From the NCBI RefSeq assembly GCF_029227915.1, contig NC_079878.1:24641501-24705500 (forward strand): DNA of 64,000 nt. The letters are read 5' to 3'. Shown here piece by piece: positions 1-10,601 of this stretch (its first letter is position 1; every line of letters begins with the position of its first letter). This stretch comes from Hydractinia symbiolongicarpus. Its lineage: Eukaryota; Cnidaria; Hydrozoa; Anthoathecata; Hydractiniidae. The position numbers and the translations under genes are program-made. The notes under the pieces are model-generated. The model did not search any database and was not told the DNA's origin. It saw nothing but the letters and a program-made list of their open reading frames with translations.

Positions 1-1262
1 CTGTGCCAGTCATAAATACAATCTATATAAAAAAACTTGATGTTAAAAATTCATTTATTTCCGTAAATCGACTCCATTTTGTTTAAATTTATCCAGCTGT
101 TCTTTTGAGATAAAGACGTTCATCGGATTTGATATTTTCTGTGTGTCAAATCCTCTGCCCAAACACTTTCTGTCTATGTGGTAGTGAACATTCGTTTACT
201 TGCGTTTCCCTTGTGCTGCCTTCTCTTCTCTCAATAATCTTAACTCTGTTGTCATGACACACACACACATGTGTGTGTGAAATCTCCACCACACCCGGCA
301 CATTTCCTAATGTAGTTATTTTTTTATATAACGAAGCACCCTGCATCAACTTCTTTAACGTTTTTCTAAAGGTGTAACAAAAAAGCTTTTTTTTCTTTGC
401 ATAAAATGTTGTATAAAATTGCAGGATAGTAGGGTGTATTTTATGCCCATAAAACCCCATAATAAATTTGCAGACTGTTGGATCCAATGTCCATGAGAGA
501 TGACAGTTTATTTCTTGCACGTTCTTGTATTTCACGGAGTAATTTAAATTCGTGTTTTGTCCATTCATGGAGATTTAAATCATTTTGGTCTCCTGCAATT
601 CATCCAATCTAGGATCCAGATCATCAGGACCAGTATGGCCAAGAAACTTTAACGTACAGTGACTCTGTTTTCGCCCTCGTTTCAGTACCTCAAAGACTCA
701 TCGAATAGGGCCGACATAAACGGAGACTTCATAATTTCATCCTGAATCATTTGCTCGAAGTCTGGGAATGGTTGACCAGTTGACTTTACTTGGATCTACC
801 CATTTAAAAATTTGATGCCACAGGATCGGCTTGGCAAATACGTCTTAGTACATCTCCAAAGTCATTAACAGAATTATTACTAAAACCTTTCTTGACACAA
901 CACATCGCCCAAGCAATGTGTGCCTCGTCGCACATTCCTGAAAAATAGATAATGAAAAAATTAATGGTTTACCTAAAATGTTTGATCAGGGTGTGAATCT
1001 TCGGAGAGTAAGAAGGAAGATAATATATCTTCATTAAAATTGATTTAGTAGTTGATGGTTGGAAGAAGTTCAAGGTTTTATTATGCAATGCCATATTATT
1101 TTCGGGCTTCTTGCCATCTGCATGCTTTTTTGATGGAACCAATGCCATCCTGTCCTAGAGCAAGGCCCCACTGTTCACTTTACATTTTTTGCACTTAAAT
1201 GAAGTTTTGGTTGTTACAGCACTGAGCCATACATTGAGATCGTGTTCCTTTATTTGGTCCGT
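1..1262 (-). pseudogene. BED-finger transposase relic (unit 1)
   Basis: Read on the minus strand, about 1262-990 encodes a BED-like zinc finger (KTSFKCKKCKV followed by a histidine-containing SKKHADGKK). An acceptor-like TATTTTTCAG follows near 944, then a second exon to about 530 containing AHIAWAMCCVKKGFSNNS, KSPFMSALFDESLR and SMNGQNTNLN. These line up in order with EIIWALKVVVNGFSNNS, SFDESLN and SMDGPSVNF of the transposase at 4397-5478. In-frame stops and frameshifts break it, and no C-terminal half is present. The rest of the unit, about 1-400, has an open frame that I do not recognise. The unit looks like the 5' half of a dead transposase gene. Confidence 0.7.
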
Positions 1263-2522
1263 CTGTGCCAGTCATAAATACAATCTATATAAAAAAACTT
1301 GATGTTAAAAATTCATTTATTTCCGTAAATCGACTCCATTTTGTTTAAATTTATCCAGCTGTTCTTTTGAGATAAAGACGTTCATCGGATTTGATATTTT
1401 CTGTGTGTCAAATCCTCTGCCCAAACACTTTCTGTCTATGTGGTAGTGAACATTCGTTTACTTGCGTTTCCCTTGTGCTGCCTTCTCTTCTCTCAATAAT
1501 CTTAACTCTGTTGTCATGACACACACACACATGTGTGTGTGAAATCTCCACCACACCTGGCACATTTCCTAATGTAGTTATTTTTTTATATAACGAAGCA
1601 CCCTGCATCAACTTCTTTAACGTTTTTCTAAAGGTGTAACAAAAAAGCTTTTTTTCTTTGCATAAAATGTTGTATAAAATTGCAGGATAGTAGGGTGTAT
1701 TTTATGCCCATAAAACCCCATAATAAATTTGCAGACTGTTGGATCCAATGTCCATGAGAGATGGCAGTTTATTTCTTGCACGTTCTTGTATTTCACGGAG
1801 TAATTTAAATTCGTGTTTTGTCCATTCATGGAGATTTAAATCATTTTGGTCTCCTGCAATTCATCCAATCTAGGATCCAGATCATCACGACCAGTATGGC
1901 CAAGAAACTTTAACGTAGAGTGACTCTGTTTTCGCCCTCGTTTCAGTACCTCAAAGACTCATCGAATAGGGCCGACATAAACGGAGACTTCATAATTTCA
2001 TCCTGAATCATTTGCTCGAAGTCTGGGAATGGTTGACCAGTTGACTTTACTTGGATCTACCCATTTAAAAATTTGATGCCACAGGATCGGCTTGGCAAAT
2101 ACGTCTTAGTACATCTCCAAAGTCATTAACAGAATTATTACTAAAACCTTTCTTGACACAACACATCGCCCAAGCAATGTGTGCCTCGTCGCACATTCCT
2201 GAAAAATAGATAATGAAAAAATTAATGGTTTACCTAAAATGTTTGATCAGGGTGTGAATCTTCGGAGAGTAAGAAGGAAGATAATATATCTTCATTAAAA
2301 TTGATTTAGTAGTTGATGGTTGGAAGAAGTTCAAGGTTTTATTATGCAATGCCATATTATTTTCGGGCTTCTTGCCATCTGCATGCTTTTTGATGGAACC
2401 AATGCCATCCTGTCCTAGAGCAAGGTCCCACTGTTCACTTTACATTTTTTGCACTTAAATGAAGTTTTGGTTGTTACAGCACTGAGCCATACATTGAGAT
2501 CGTGTTCCTTTATTTGGTCCGT
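1263..2522 (-). pseudogene. BED-finger transposase relic (unit 2)
   Basis: Second tandem copy of the relic described for 1-1262, with the same order of BED finger, acceptor-like site and second exon. It differs from unit 1 by a handful of substitutions and a one-base loss in a T run near 2388. It shares the inactivating lesions, so the gene was already dead when the unit was duplicated. Confidence 0.68.
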
Positions 2523-3396
2523 CTGTGCCAGTCATAAATACAATCTATATAAAAAAACTTGATGTTAAAAATTCATTTATTTCCTTAAATCGACTCCATT
2601 TTGTTTAAATTTATCCAGCTGTTCTTTTGAGATAAAGACGTTCATCGGATTTGATATTTTCTGTGTGTCAAATCCTCTGCCCAAACACTTTCTGTCTATG
2701 TGGTAGTGAACATTCGTTTACTTGCGTTTCCCTTGTGCTGCCTTCTCTTCTCTCAATAATCTTAACTCTGTTGTCATGACACACACACACATGTGTGTGT
2801 GAAATCTCCACCACACCTGGCACATTTCCTAATGTAATTATTTTTTTATTTAACGAAGCACCCTGCATAAACTTCTTTAACGTTTTTCTAAAGGTGTAAT
2901 AAAAAAGCTTTTTTTCTTTGCATAAAATGTTGTATAAAATTGCAGGATAGCAGGGTGTATTTTATGCCCATAAAAGCTCATAATAAATTTGCAGACTGTT
3001 GGATCCAATGTCCATGAGAGATGACAGTTTATTTCTTTCACGTTCTTGTATTTCACGGAGTAATTTAAATTCGTGTTTTGTCCATTCATGGAGATTTAAA
3101 TCATTTTGGTCTCCTGCAATTCGTCCAATCTAGGATCCAGATCATCACGACCAGTATGGCCAAGAAACTTTAACGTACAGTGACTCTGTTTTCGCCCTCG
3201 TTTCAGTACCTCAAATACTCATCGAATAGGGCCGACATAAACGGAGACTTCATAATTCCATCCTGAATCATTTGCTCGAAGTCTGGGAATGGTTGACCAG
3301 TTGCCTTTACTTGGATCTACCCATTTAAAAATTTGATGCCACAGGATCGGCTTGGCAAATACGTCTTAGTACATCTCCAAAGACATTAACAGAATT
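2523..3396 (-). pseudogene. BED-finger transposase relic (unit 3, truncated)
   Basis: Third, partial copy. It keeps the part that corresponds to the second exon of units 1 and 2 but lacks the BED-finger exon. Similarity to the other units is lost at about 3396 (ACAGAATTCCTC replaces ACAGAATTATTA). It has slightly more private substitutions than unit 2, which fits an end unit of an array. Confidence 0.65.
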
Positions 3397-3542
3397 CCTC
3401 TTGTTAACATTAGTACATGTTGTCTTCATACTATCCATACTATCCAATAAGAGATAGGCAAGACTTTAAAAGACTTTATAATCAATTTGGAAGCTATTAG
3501 ATGAATCCCCCGCACGCCGGGAAAAATACGATCAAACATTTA

Positions 3543-3665
3543 CATGGTGACCACTGTCCTGGAATGTCCTGGAATTTAGTTTTTGTCTTGGAATGTCCTG
3601 GACTTTCCTTCTTTTTTAGAGATTGTCCTGGAATGTCCTGGAATTTAGTTTGAAGGCTGCATATT
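3543..3665. repeat. Element A left end: inverted repeat plus TGTCCTGGAA array
   Basis: After the 13-bp terminal repeat comes an array of TGTCCTGGAATGTCCTGG-type words (about seven in 110 bases). The same words, on the same strand, fill the other end of the element. They are candidate transposase-binding sites. Confidence 0.75.
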
Positions 3666-3861
3666 TAATTTTTAAGGATCATCAAATTCTTTTTTTAGGC
3701 TTTCTTGCTTGATTTCTAGTTTTATTATTGGTTTAGTATTTATCTACCATGGTATATCTATGTTATATTTCACTTGACCTTACCTAAGAATTAAGTTTCT
3801 TATAGTTTACTTTTTATTTCTGTTTAGAACTAGACTAAAAGAGATTACTAATGATATAATA

Positions 3862-3910
3862 ATGCCAAGGAAATCAAAATTTCTAGACGACTGGCTAAAA
3901 GATCCGAATA
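3862..3910 (+). pseudogene. Element A transposase, N-terminal fragment
   Basis: ATG at 3862 opens a frame reading MPRKSKFLDDWLKDPN, which matches the start of the sister transposase (FSKDWLDDPDFKEW). It is then cut by the left end of element B at 3911. The frame resumes at 12267 with NYKSWLSKKNEGFGRCKYC, so the two pieces are one exon split by an insertion. Open reading beyond 3910 is only translation of element B's end and is not part of this gene. Confidence 0.8.
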
Positions 3911-4396
3911 CAGGGTTCCCACAGACCCTGGAAAACCTGGAAAACCTGGAAAATATACCACTTTTTGAAAAACTCAGGGAAAACCTGGAAACGCACCTGG
4001 AAAAAATTTTGACCCAGGGAAAATATATGGCATTTGCAAGAGACTCAGGGAAAAAAAATTTTGGTAGCAAGTTGAACTGAAGTTGTGTTACTATTATTTC
4101 ATTGTTAGCTTTTCAGCATGATTAATGGTAGCCATAGTGTTCAACCAAACAGATTTATGCAACTTTTAATTTTGTTTATATAGATACAGCATCTCTTTTC
4201 TTCTGGCGACACTCTTTATAATATAAACAAATTGTTAATGTAGTTTTTTATTCTGTAGCTTGCATGTGATTTTAAAAAGTGATAAAAGTTTAGTGATTGG
4301 TACTTGTGTAATGCAGTTTGTTGTAATCTATGGTGTTCTGTTCTTATTTTTTGTAAGTTTTTAGTTCTGTTGTTTTCTAGTGTATTAAAATAAAAT

Positions 4397-5982
4397 ATGA
4401 AAGATCAAACCTATTTCTCAAAGGATTGGCTGGATGATCCAGACTTTAAGGAGTGGATTGTAAAAACCAAAGATAACACAGAGGCTCGATGTAAAGTTTG
4501 TCATAAGACGATCAAGTTGTCAAATATGGGTCGTCAAGCCTTAGTTAGTCATACAAGTGGTAAAACTCATAAAATGCATGTAGACCGAAGGCAAATGTTC
4601 TTTAAAGCAAAAACTATTAGTAATAGAAGCGAACAGCCTATTAGTATTGAAGAGCCAAGTACATCTAGTGATTCTACCTCTACATCTAGTGGTTCTACAT
4701 CTAGTCAAATTCAGTCAGTTCATAAGACTAAAGCCACAGAAGAAACTTCACTTGAGTTGCTATTAAAAGACAGTCAAAAGCAGAAATCTGAAATAATTTG
4801 GGCCTTAAAAGTAGTTGTTAACGGCTTTTCTAACAATTCTTGTACTAACCTTGGTCAAACATTTAGATGCATGTTCCCAGACAGCAAAATTGCTCAGTCA
4901 TTTGAACTTGGGCCTACCAAAGTCCATTATATCATCAACTTTGGAATTGCCCCATACTTTAGAGACATCTTGTATGATTCATTGAAAAAAGTTGAATGTT
5001 ATGTTGTCTCTTTTGACGAAAGTTTGAATACTGTAACTCAGAACTGTGAAATGGATGTACTAGTAAGATTTTTTGACCCTGTTGATGACAAAGTTAAAAT
5101 CCGTTACTTAGACTCAAGCTTTCTTGGACATAGTGCTCACCAAGATTTGTTCAGCCATTTCACGAAGACGCTTGGGAAATTAGATCCAAACAAAATGTTT
5201 CAAGTATCCATGGATGGACCTAGCGTTAACTTCAAATTTTTGGAAAAAGTCTAGAAAGACCGTCTTGACAATGAACAACATCAACTCATTGACATAGGTA
5301 GCTGTGGTCTTCACACTATTCATGGTGCTTTCAAAAATGCTGCAGTTTCTACTGAATGGAACATTAAGAAAATACTCCATGGTTCTTACCAAATATTGCA
5401 CGACACACCAGCCAGAAGAGATGATTATGAAAGTGTGACATCATCTAATGTTTATCCGCTAAATTTTTGTGCTACACGGTATAGTAAGCTACTCTCTTGG
5501 TGGTAGAAAGACAAAGTGTGTCATTTTTAATTCATGTGCATTAATAATAAATTATAATGGTCACCTGAATTTAAATTGCAGTATGTGGTATTAGAAAAAA
5601 GCTAATTTATTGAGAAATATGTAAATTGTACTGTAATATGTCTATATGTTGAAAAGTTTAGTAGTAATGTAGGTTATATGTTATCATTTTCAGGTGGGTG
5701 GAAGACAAAGTTGTAGCAGAGCGTCTCATTGAAATTTGGGAAAATATTGTGAAAATCGTAAAGTTTTGGGAAGGTCTTCCGAAATCAAAACGACCCGCTT
5801 CTAAGAGCTATGGTTATGTAAAAGATGCTGCTAAAGACCTGCTCACACCTGCGAAATTGAAGTTTTTCAGTTTCCTAGCTGAAATTTTGCAACCATTTTT
5901 GGTAATGAACCAAACGGACAAACCAATGGTTCCTTATATGTATCAAGACTTGACCAAGCTTTTAAAGAATTTAATGAGATTG
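4397..5982 (+). pseudogene. Element B transposase, N-terminal and central part
   Basis: ATG at 4397 starts a BED finger (ARCKVCHKTIKLSNMG, then SHTSGKTHKMH), a Ser/Thr-rich linker and the catalytic-type core: SFDESLN, YLDSSFLGH, SMDGPSVNF. A TAG at 5252 interrupts the frame, but homologous sequence continues beyond it in the same frame (IDIGSCGLHTIHGAFKNA). Exon 1 ends at 5478 with donor GTATAG. The intron runs 5479-5693 and ends TTTTCAG, and exon 2 begins in phase with RWVEDKVV, matching HRWCEN in the sister gene, which lacks this intron. Coding is cut at 5983 by the DIRS element and resumes at 10602. Apart from the one stop this is well preserved. Confidence 0.8.
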
Positions 5983-6070
5983 ATTTCATTGCATAAAATC
6001 TCCGCCCGATCTAATACTGGATAAACGCCCTTTCAGGCCTTGAGGCTGAAAGTCATTATTCAGGACCTCT
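5983..6070. repeat. DIRS left inverted end
   Basis: ATT at 5983-5985 followed by TCATTGCATAAAATCTCC and on to about 6070. The same sequence occurs inverted at 10020-10110. Just inside, ATG at 6094 is followed within four codons by a donor-like GTAAGT at 6105, hinting at a short leader exon. I could not match its phase to the RT frame. Confidence 0.85.
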
Positions 6071-6237
6071 TTCGCCAATTCACGCTAATTAAGATGGACG
6101 CTTCGTAAGTTTCTTTCATATTTTGAATTTTAAATCCACAAATATCTCTTCATTCATTCCGTGTTTGGTAAGAGATAGTACTATTTTGTTATCCTCGGCT
6201 ATAAGAGGAATGCATATCGTCATAATTTCCGATTTTG

Positions 6238-7093
6238 ATGATGTTTAAACGTTTGTATCATAGAATTGATCACGACAACACTGTGGATCCCGAGGTTCCG
6301 CCCGGTGATACCCAGAGACATGAAGAGCATGTCGAGGAACCCTCTGCTAAAAGAGCACGGTTCGAGCTCGACGATGATTCCCATGATTCATGGGAGTTAC
6401 CAGCTGCTTTGTGCGACTACGTCCACAAATACATGAAATCCCACATACCAGACAAGGATGTGAAGGAAAAAGTTCTTGCTCAAAACCCAGTGCCTTCAAA
6501 TATACGGAAGGTACCAGAATTGGATTCCTACATAAAGATACTATTACAGGACAATTCTAAGTATTCCACATTAAAGATGGAAAAAGCATTCAAAAATGTC
6601 CACGACAAATTGCATTTGGTTTTTGGACCGCTGTCCAAAATTTGGGCCATGATGGATTCAGAAAAAGAGCAGAATCCCAAAGACGAGGCTCTGAAAGAAG
6701 TGTCGAACTTATTTGAACAAACGATTCTTCTATTGGCTCAAACCCACAATTCTATGGCTTACCACAGAAGGGAGAATGTGTTATCGACTTTGATTGATTC
6801 AACTACTAAAGTGAAGGATATCTTGAAAAACCAATCTAAAGAATTAGATGCGGCAGACAATGATTGTTTGTTCGGTGACGCTTTTGAATCAAAAATGATC
6901 AAAGATAGCAAAGCCTTAAAAAAATCTGAAGGCATTTTCACCGGATTGATATCACCACGGACATCAACTTCTTCCTCCAGAGGAGCTTCATCATCATCAG
7001 GTTTCTCAGGCAATCGGCCCTTTCGGAAAGGCCCCCTGTTTCAAGGGCGAGGCAGGGGGAACAACCTGTGGAAAGGAAGCAACCAAAACAGAG
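6238..7093 (+). CDS. DIRS Gag-like protein, first exon
   Basis: The frame opens with two ATGs at 6238 and 6241 and runs uninterrupted for about 285 codons. It holds an acidic N-terminal stretch, a helical middle with a repeated hydrophobic pattern (about residues 60-215) and a Ser-rich then Gly/Arg-rich tail (FQGRGRGNNLWKGSNQNRG). Position, size and the basic RG tail fit the nucleic-acid-binding ORF1 of DIRS elements. The frame technically stays open to 9219, but past 7093 it first reads through sequence whose true frame is RT in another register. GTAAAA at 7094 is a plausible splice donor, leaving the last codon split after its first base. See 10255-10310 for the matching exon. Confidence 0.7.
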
Positions 7094-9219
7094 GTAAAAC
7101 TACTTCCTTTAATTTCAGTACCTGTTGTGTGTTCAAAGGTCGAGGAGCCTCTTTCCTTGACAAAGGTTCATCCTTTAGTAAGAGACTTGTTTCCACAAGT
7201 ACTGCAACCGAATTTATCTCAGGCAGGGAGGCTAAGCTTTTATATTCAGAATTGCGAGGTTCTGACTCAGGATCCAGAGATTCTTCAATGGGTCCAAGGG
7301 TACCAAGTGCCTTTTCTGTCAGTTCCTCAACAAACTCATCCTCCTCGTCCTCCCAAGTTAACAGCAGAGGAGGAGACTCTAGTAGAAAAAGAGGTTCAGG
7401 AAATGTTAGCCAAAGGGGCCATAAAGAGGGTTGCTTCCCCAGGTCGGAACCAGTTTCTAAGCTCGATATTTCTGGTTCCCAAGTCATAAATCTAAAAAAA
7501 TTGAATCAGAACATTCCATACGAGCATTTCAAGATGGAAACCTTGGGTCTGTTGAAGGAGCTCTTGAAGAAAGGGGACTACATGTGCAAAATAGACCTGA
7601 AAGATGCTTATTTTTCAGTTCCTCTTCACCAACGCTCTCAGAAATATGTAAGGTTTCAATGGAGACAAAAGATTTACCAGTTTGTGTGCCTCTGTTTCGG
7701 TCTAGGACCTGCTCCAAGAATTTTTTCAAAATTGATGAAGGTTCCAATAGCAATGTTGAGACGACTAAATGTCCGCCTCATCATTTATCTAGACGATTGT
7801 TTAATCCTGGCCGAGACAGCCCAAAAGGCAGAGATGGCACGCGACACTTTGATTTTCATTCTTCAACATCTAGGATTCTCAATAAATCTGAAAAAATCCG
7901 TGTTACAACCAACACATTTAATTCAATTTCTGGGAGTAGAGGTGGATTCCGACAATTTGAAACCGGGTTTACCTCGGGAGAAGATGGAAAAAATATTGTC
8001 CCAGTGCAAAGGTCTATTGTCTGCATCAAAGGTCTCAGTAAGGGATCTGATGAAGGTGATAGGTCTTTTTTCTTCATCAGCAGTGGCGGTACTTCCAGCA
8101 CCCCTGCAATACAGAGCTATGCAAAGACAACAAATTTTAGAGCTGTCTGCCAAGGGAAGTTACGACTCTTTGATAACACTGACACAGGACGTGAAAGGGG
8201 AGCTCAATTGGTGGTGCCAGAACCTACAGTTGTCAAATGGGCGGTGTCTGATGTCATGTCCACCTCAACTAGTAATATCATCGAATGCATCCCTTCAGGG
8301 GTGGGGGGCTTACTGCAATGGCAAGAAAACAGGAGGTCAATGGTCCGCTTCGGAGAAAAACCTGCATATAAATGTTCTAGAATTGAAAGCGGCAAAACTA
8401 GCAATACTTTCATTTCATCGGTTACACCCAGAAGCTCTGTCCATTCACATTCAGATGGACAACATTGTGGCACTAACCTATCTCAAGAAGATGGGTGGCA
8501 CTCGAAGCGAACCATTGAACAAAGTGACTCGGGAGATCTGGAGGTATCTTCTAGACCACCAGATCACGATTACTGTGGAGTACCTCCCAGGAAAGCTCAA
8601 TGTGGAAGCAGATTTAATGTCACGGAATGTGAGAGACTCAAGCGAATGGATGTTGAATCGGAATGTGTTTCTGGCGCTGTGCAAAGCAAGGGGAACTCCG
8701 TGCATAGACCTGTTTGCTTCAAGATTGACTCATCAAGTGCCCCTTTATTATGCCTGGAAAATAGACCCATACAGCAAGGGACAGGATGCATTTCAGGCAT
8801 GTTGGAAACATATCCGAGGTTACGCCTTCCCTCCATTTTGCCTAATAGGAAAAGTGTTATGGAAGGTCCAGTACGACTGTGCGACATTAATTGTTATTGC
8901 TCCAGCCTGGCAAACACAAACCTGGTATCCTCAGTTACTCCACTTATCTGTACAAAAGCCGATACTTTTACCTCTGAAAAAGGATTTATTGTCAAACCCA
9001 CAGGGACAAAACCACCCGCTTCTTCAAAATCGAACTCTTCAGTTAGTGGCTTGGACAGTTTCAGGGGAAGTCTCGAAACAATTGGAATTTCGCAGAAAGC
9101 TTCCAATCTTATCACAGCATCCAGAAGGTCTGGAACAATCTCCCATTACCAGTCGGCCTGGAATAAGTGGAGTAGCTGGTGTCGTAGACAACAAGTTGAT
9201 CCCGTTCGATGTGCTATAA
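7094..9219 (+). pseudogene. DIRS reverse transcriptase, RNase H and downstream domain
   Basis: RT begins in the frame of 7127-7489 (LSQAGRLSFYIQN, TAEEETLVEKEV, FLSSIFLVPK). After a small frame-breaking deletion at about 7487 it continues in the other frame with VINLKKLNQN, IDLKDAYFSVPLH, CFGLGPAPRIFSKLM and the active site IYLDDCLIL near 7786. RNase H follows (ISSNASLQGWGAY, NVLELKAAKLAI, PGKLNVEADLMSR). Then comes the segment DLFASRLTHQVPLYYAW to APAWQTQTWYP, typical of DIRS between RNase H and recombinase. The deletion removes residues right after the LVPK block, so the copy is inactive. Long open frames on the opposite strand here are shadows. Confidence 0.85.
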
Positions 9220-10020
9220 ATTTTGTAATCGAATTTTTATCTGACTCTTTTCACGAGGGATTAGAACATAGCACAATTGCTGGGTATAGAGCAGCTATTT
9301 CTGCTTACCATGAGCCCATAGATGGGGTTGCTGTGGGTAAACATCCTTTGGTATCTTCTCTTTTGGCAGGTGTTCACAATCAGCGGTTTCCTCAACCTAA
9401 ATATACTTTCATTTGGGATGTGGAAAGAGTAGTGACATTTTTGTCATCAATTAGTCTGCAGAACATTTCTGACAAAATGTTAACTGAAATTGACAATGCT
9501 ATTAGCTTTGACTTCCGCTGCTAGGGCTCATGAAGTGGCCTAATTGGACGTCAGATATTTAGTTAAACACCATTCTGGTTATTCATTTCATTTTGGCAAG
9601 CCTGCTAAAACAGCCAAGCAACGTAAGCCTCGTCCTCCCTTGAAGTTTATGCATTTCAAAGAGGATCTTAATTTATGTGTTTGCAATCACATTGATGTTT
9701 ATCTAGAGAGGAGCTCTCCCTGGAGAGGTGAAAATTTTCAACTCCTTTTGAGCTTTGTGAAACCTCATAAAGCGGTTAAACCTTGTACAATTTCAAGGTG
9801 GATTTTAGAAGTCCTCACTCTATCTGGCATAGATACCAGCACGTTCAAGGGGCATTCCACTAGATCTGCTTCCTCCTCCAAGGCAGTAGTACAGGGCGTA
9901 CCTATGACCGAAATATTAAAAAAAGGTCACTGGTCTACTTCTACAACTTTTGAAAGAACCTATAGAAAGGAGATCCTAGTTGAACCTGAAATATTCGAGT
10001 CTGCTGTCTTGACGCTTTGA
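9040..10020 (+). pseudogene. DIRS tyrosine recombinase
   Basis: The N-terminal core-binding part lies in frame 3 (SHYQSAWNKWSSWC, TIAGYRAAISAYHEP). It overlaps the end of the RT frame, as is usual in DIRS. The catalytic part continues after a frame change near 9485: first arginine in LTSAARAHEVA (about 9522), HSTR box (HSTRSASSSKA, about 9853) and the tyrosine in TFERTYRKEI (codon at 9961). Besides the frameshift there is an in-frame TAA at 9541 directly after HEVA. The four catalytic landmarks R, HxxR and Y are still readable, so the decay is shallow. The enzyme would integrate a circular DNA intermediate by strand exchange. Confidence 0.85.
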
Positions 10021-10196
10021 ACAGAGGTCCTGAATAATGACTTTCAGCCTCAAGGCCTGAAAGGGCGTTTATCCAGTATTAGATCGGGCGGAGATTTTAT
10101 GCAATGAAATTGAGGATTGTGCAAGGGCGCGAAGCGCCCGCAGTGCAATCCCGATTTTGTAAATAAAATCGAAGCCAACGATCTAATACTGCCCAC
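10020..10196. repeat. DIRS internal complementary region
   Basis: The inverse complement of this stretch reads as the element's right end joined to its left end. 10020-10110 mirrors the left end and 10108-10190 mirrors the right end; they meet at AAT (10108-10110), the complement of ATT. This template is thought to allow circularisation in DIRS elements. Confidence 0.9.
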
Positions 10197-10254
10197 CCAC
10201 CCAGGCTTCACAGCCACCTCGTCATTTATTTATTTACTTTTATTTATATTTCAG

Positions 10255-10310
10255 GCAGAGGTTCTTTTCGTGGTGCATACCGTGGAAATCGTGGTCGCGG
10301 CAGTACATAA
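10255..10310 (+). CDS. Candidate 3' terminal Gag exon of the DIRS element
   Basis: An acceptor-like tract TTTATATTTCAG ends at 10254. Read in the phase left by the donor at 7094 (one base carried over), the next codons give RGSFRGAYRGNRGRGST and then TAA at 10308-10310. The Arg-Gly composition continues that of the Gag tail before the donor. Nothing else in this interval between the internal complementary region and the right end is coding. I infer that spliced RNA makes Gag with this tail while unspliced RNA keeps RT and recombinase. Splicing is not proven from sequence alone, but the phase match, acceptor and composition agree. Confidence 0.6.
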
Positions 10311-10492
10311 TCTGTATACTTTATTTGTGAAAATATAAACAAACTTTCTTTCATTATGTTCTTTTGCATTCCCATGCCAAAATCAAGTTTCTGAATTGGC
10401 TCATATGCGATTTTATGTTTGTAGTATCAAGTCAACTCTGATATAAAATAAAATCTAAGGTCCTGCAGTATGTATTCATAATGACTTTCTTA

Positions 10493-10601
10493 CTCAAGGC
10501 GTGAAAGGGCGTTTATCCAGTATTAGATCGTTGGCTTCGATTTTATTTTTAAAATCGGGATTGCACTGCGGGCGCTTCGCGCCCTTGCACAATCCTCAAT
10601 T
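10493..10601. repeat. DIRS right inverted end
   Basis: Contains a degenerate copy of the left-end core (GGGCGTTTATCCAGTATTAG, here on the plus strand), then the GC-rich GGGCGCTTCGCGCCC palindrome, ending CACAATCCTCAATT. The final ATT (10599-10601) borders transposase codons that continue with GTTAAGCCTGAT. Confidence 0.85.

Larger units (their letters stand above)
1..3396. repeat. 1.26-kb tandem repeat, about 2.7 copies
   Basis: The block beginning CTGTGCCAGTCATAAATA at 1 recurs at 1263 and again at 2523, giving unit lengths of 1262 and 1260 bases. The third copy stops matching near 3396. Copies differ by only scattered substitutions and single-base indels, so the amplification is recent compared with the decay of the coding sequence inside it. 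The array runs off the left edge of the window, so the true copy number is unknown. Confidence 0.95.
5983..10601 (+). mobile_element. DIRS-type tyrosine-recombinase retrotransposon
   Basis: This 4.6-kb element has the split inverted structure of DIRS retrotransposons rather than LTRs. The left end (5983-6070) is inverted at 10020-10110. The right end (about 10500-10601) is inverted at 10108-10190. Together 10020-10190 forms an internal complementary region representing the joined ends of a circle. Gene order is Gag, then RT with RNase H and the DIRS-specific downstream domain, then a tyrosine recombinase. The element interrupts the element B transposase. There is no ordinary target duplication: ATT occurs at both junctions and in the internal region, as expected from recombinase-mediated crossover. 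Several lesions show that this copy is dead. Confidence 0.9.

Noticed and set aside
3911-4080. Continuation of the frame that starts at 3862, with Leu-Glu-Asn repeats
   Set aside because: This is read-through into element B's left end (CCTGGAAAA words), a chimera created by the insertion and not a repeat protein.
6094-7118. A leader exon (ATG 6094, donor GTAAGT 6105) spliced to the acceptor-like TTTAATTTCAG at 7118 to start the RT protein
   Set aside because: Both sites look good, but the phase does not lead into the RT frame in this copy; it would need an indel that I cannot demonstrate.
7041-8887. Several 75-150-codon frames on the minus strand and in other plus frames across the DIRS RT region
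   Set aside because: Shadows of the RT/RNase H gene; none carries a recognisable motif, while the plus-strand frames carry all RT landmarks.
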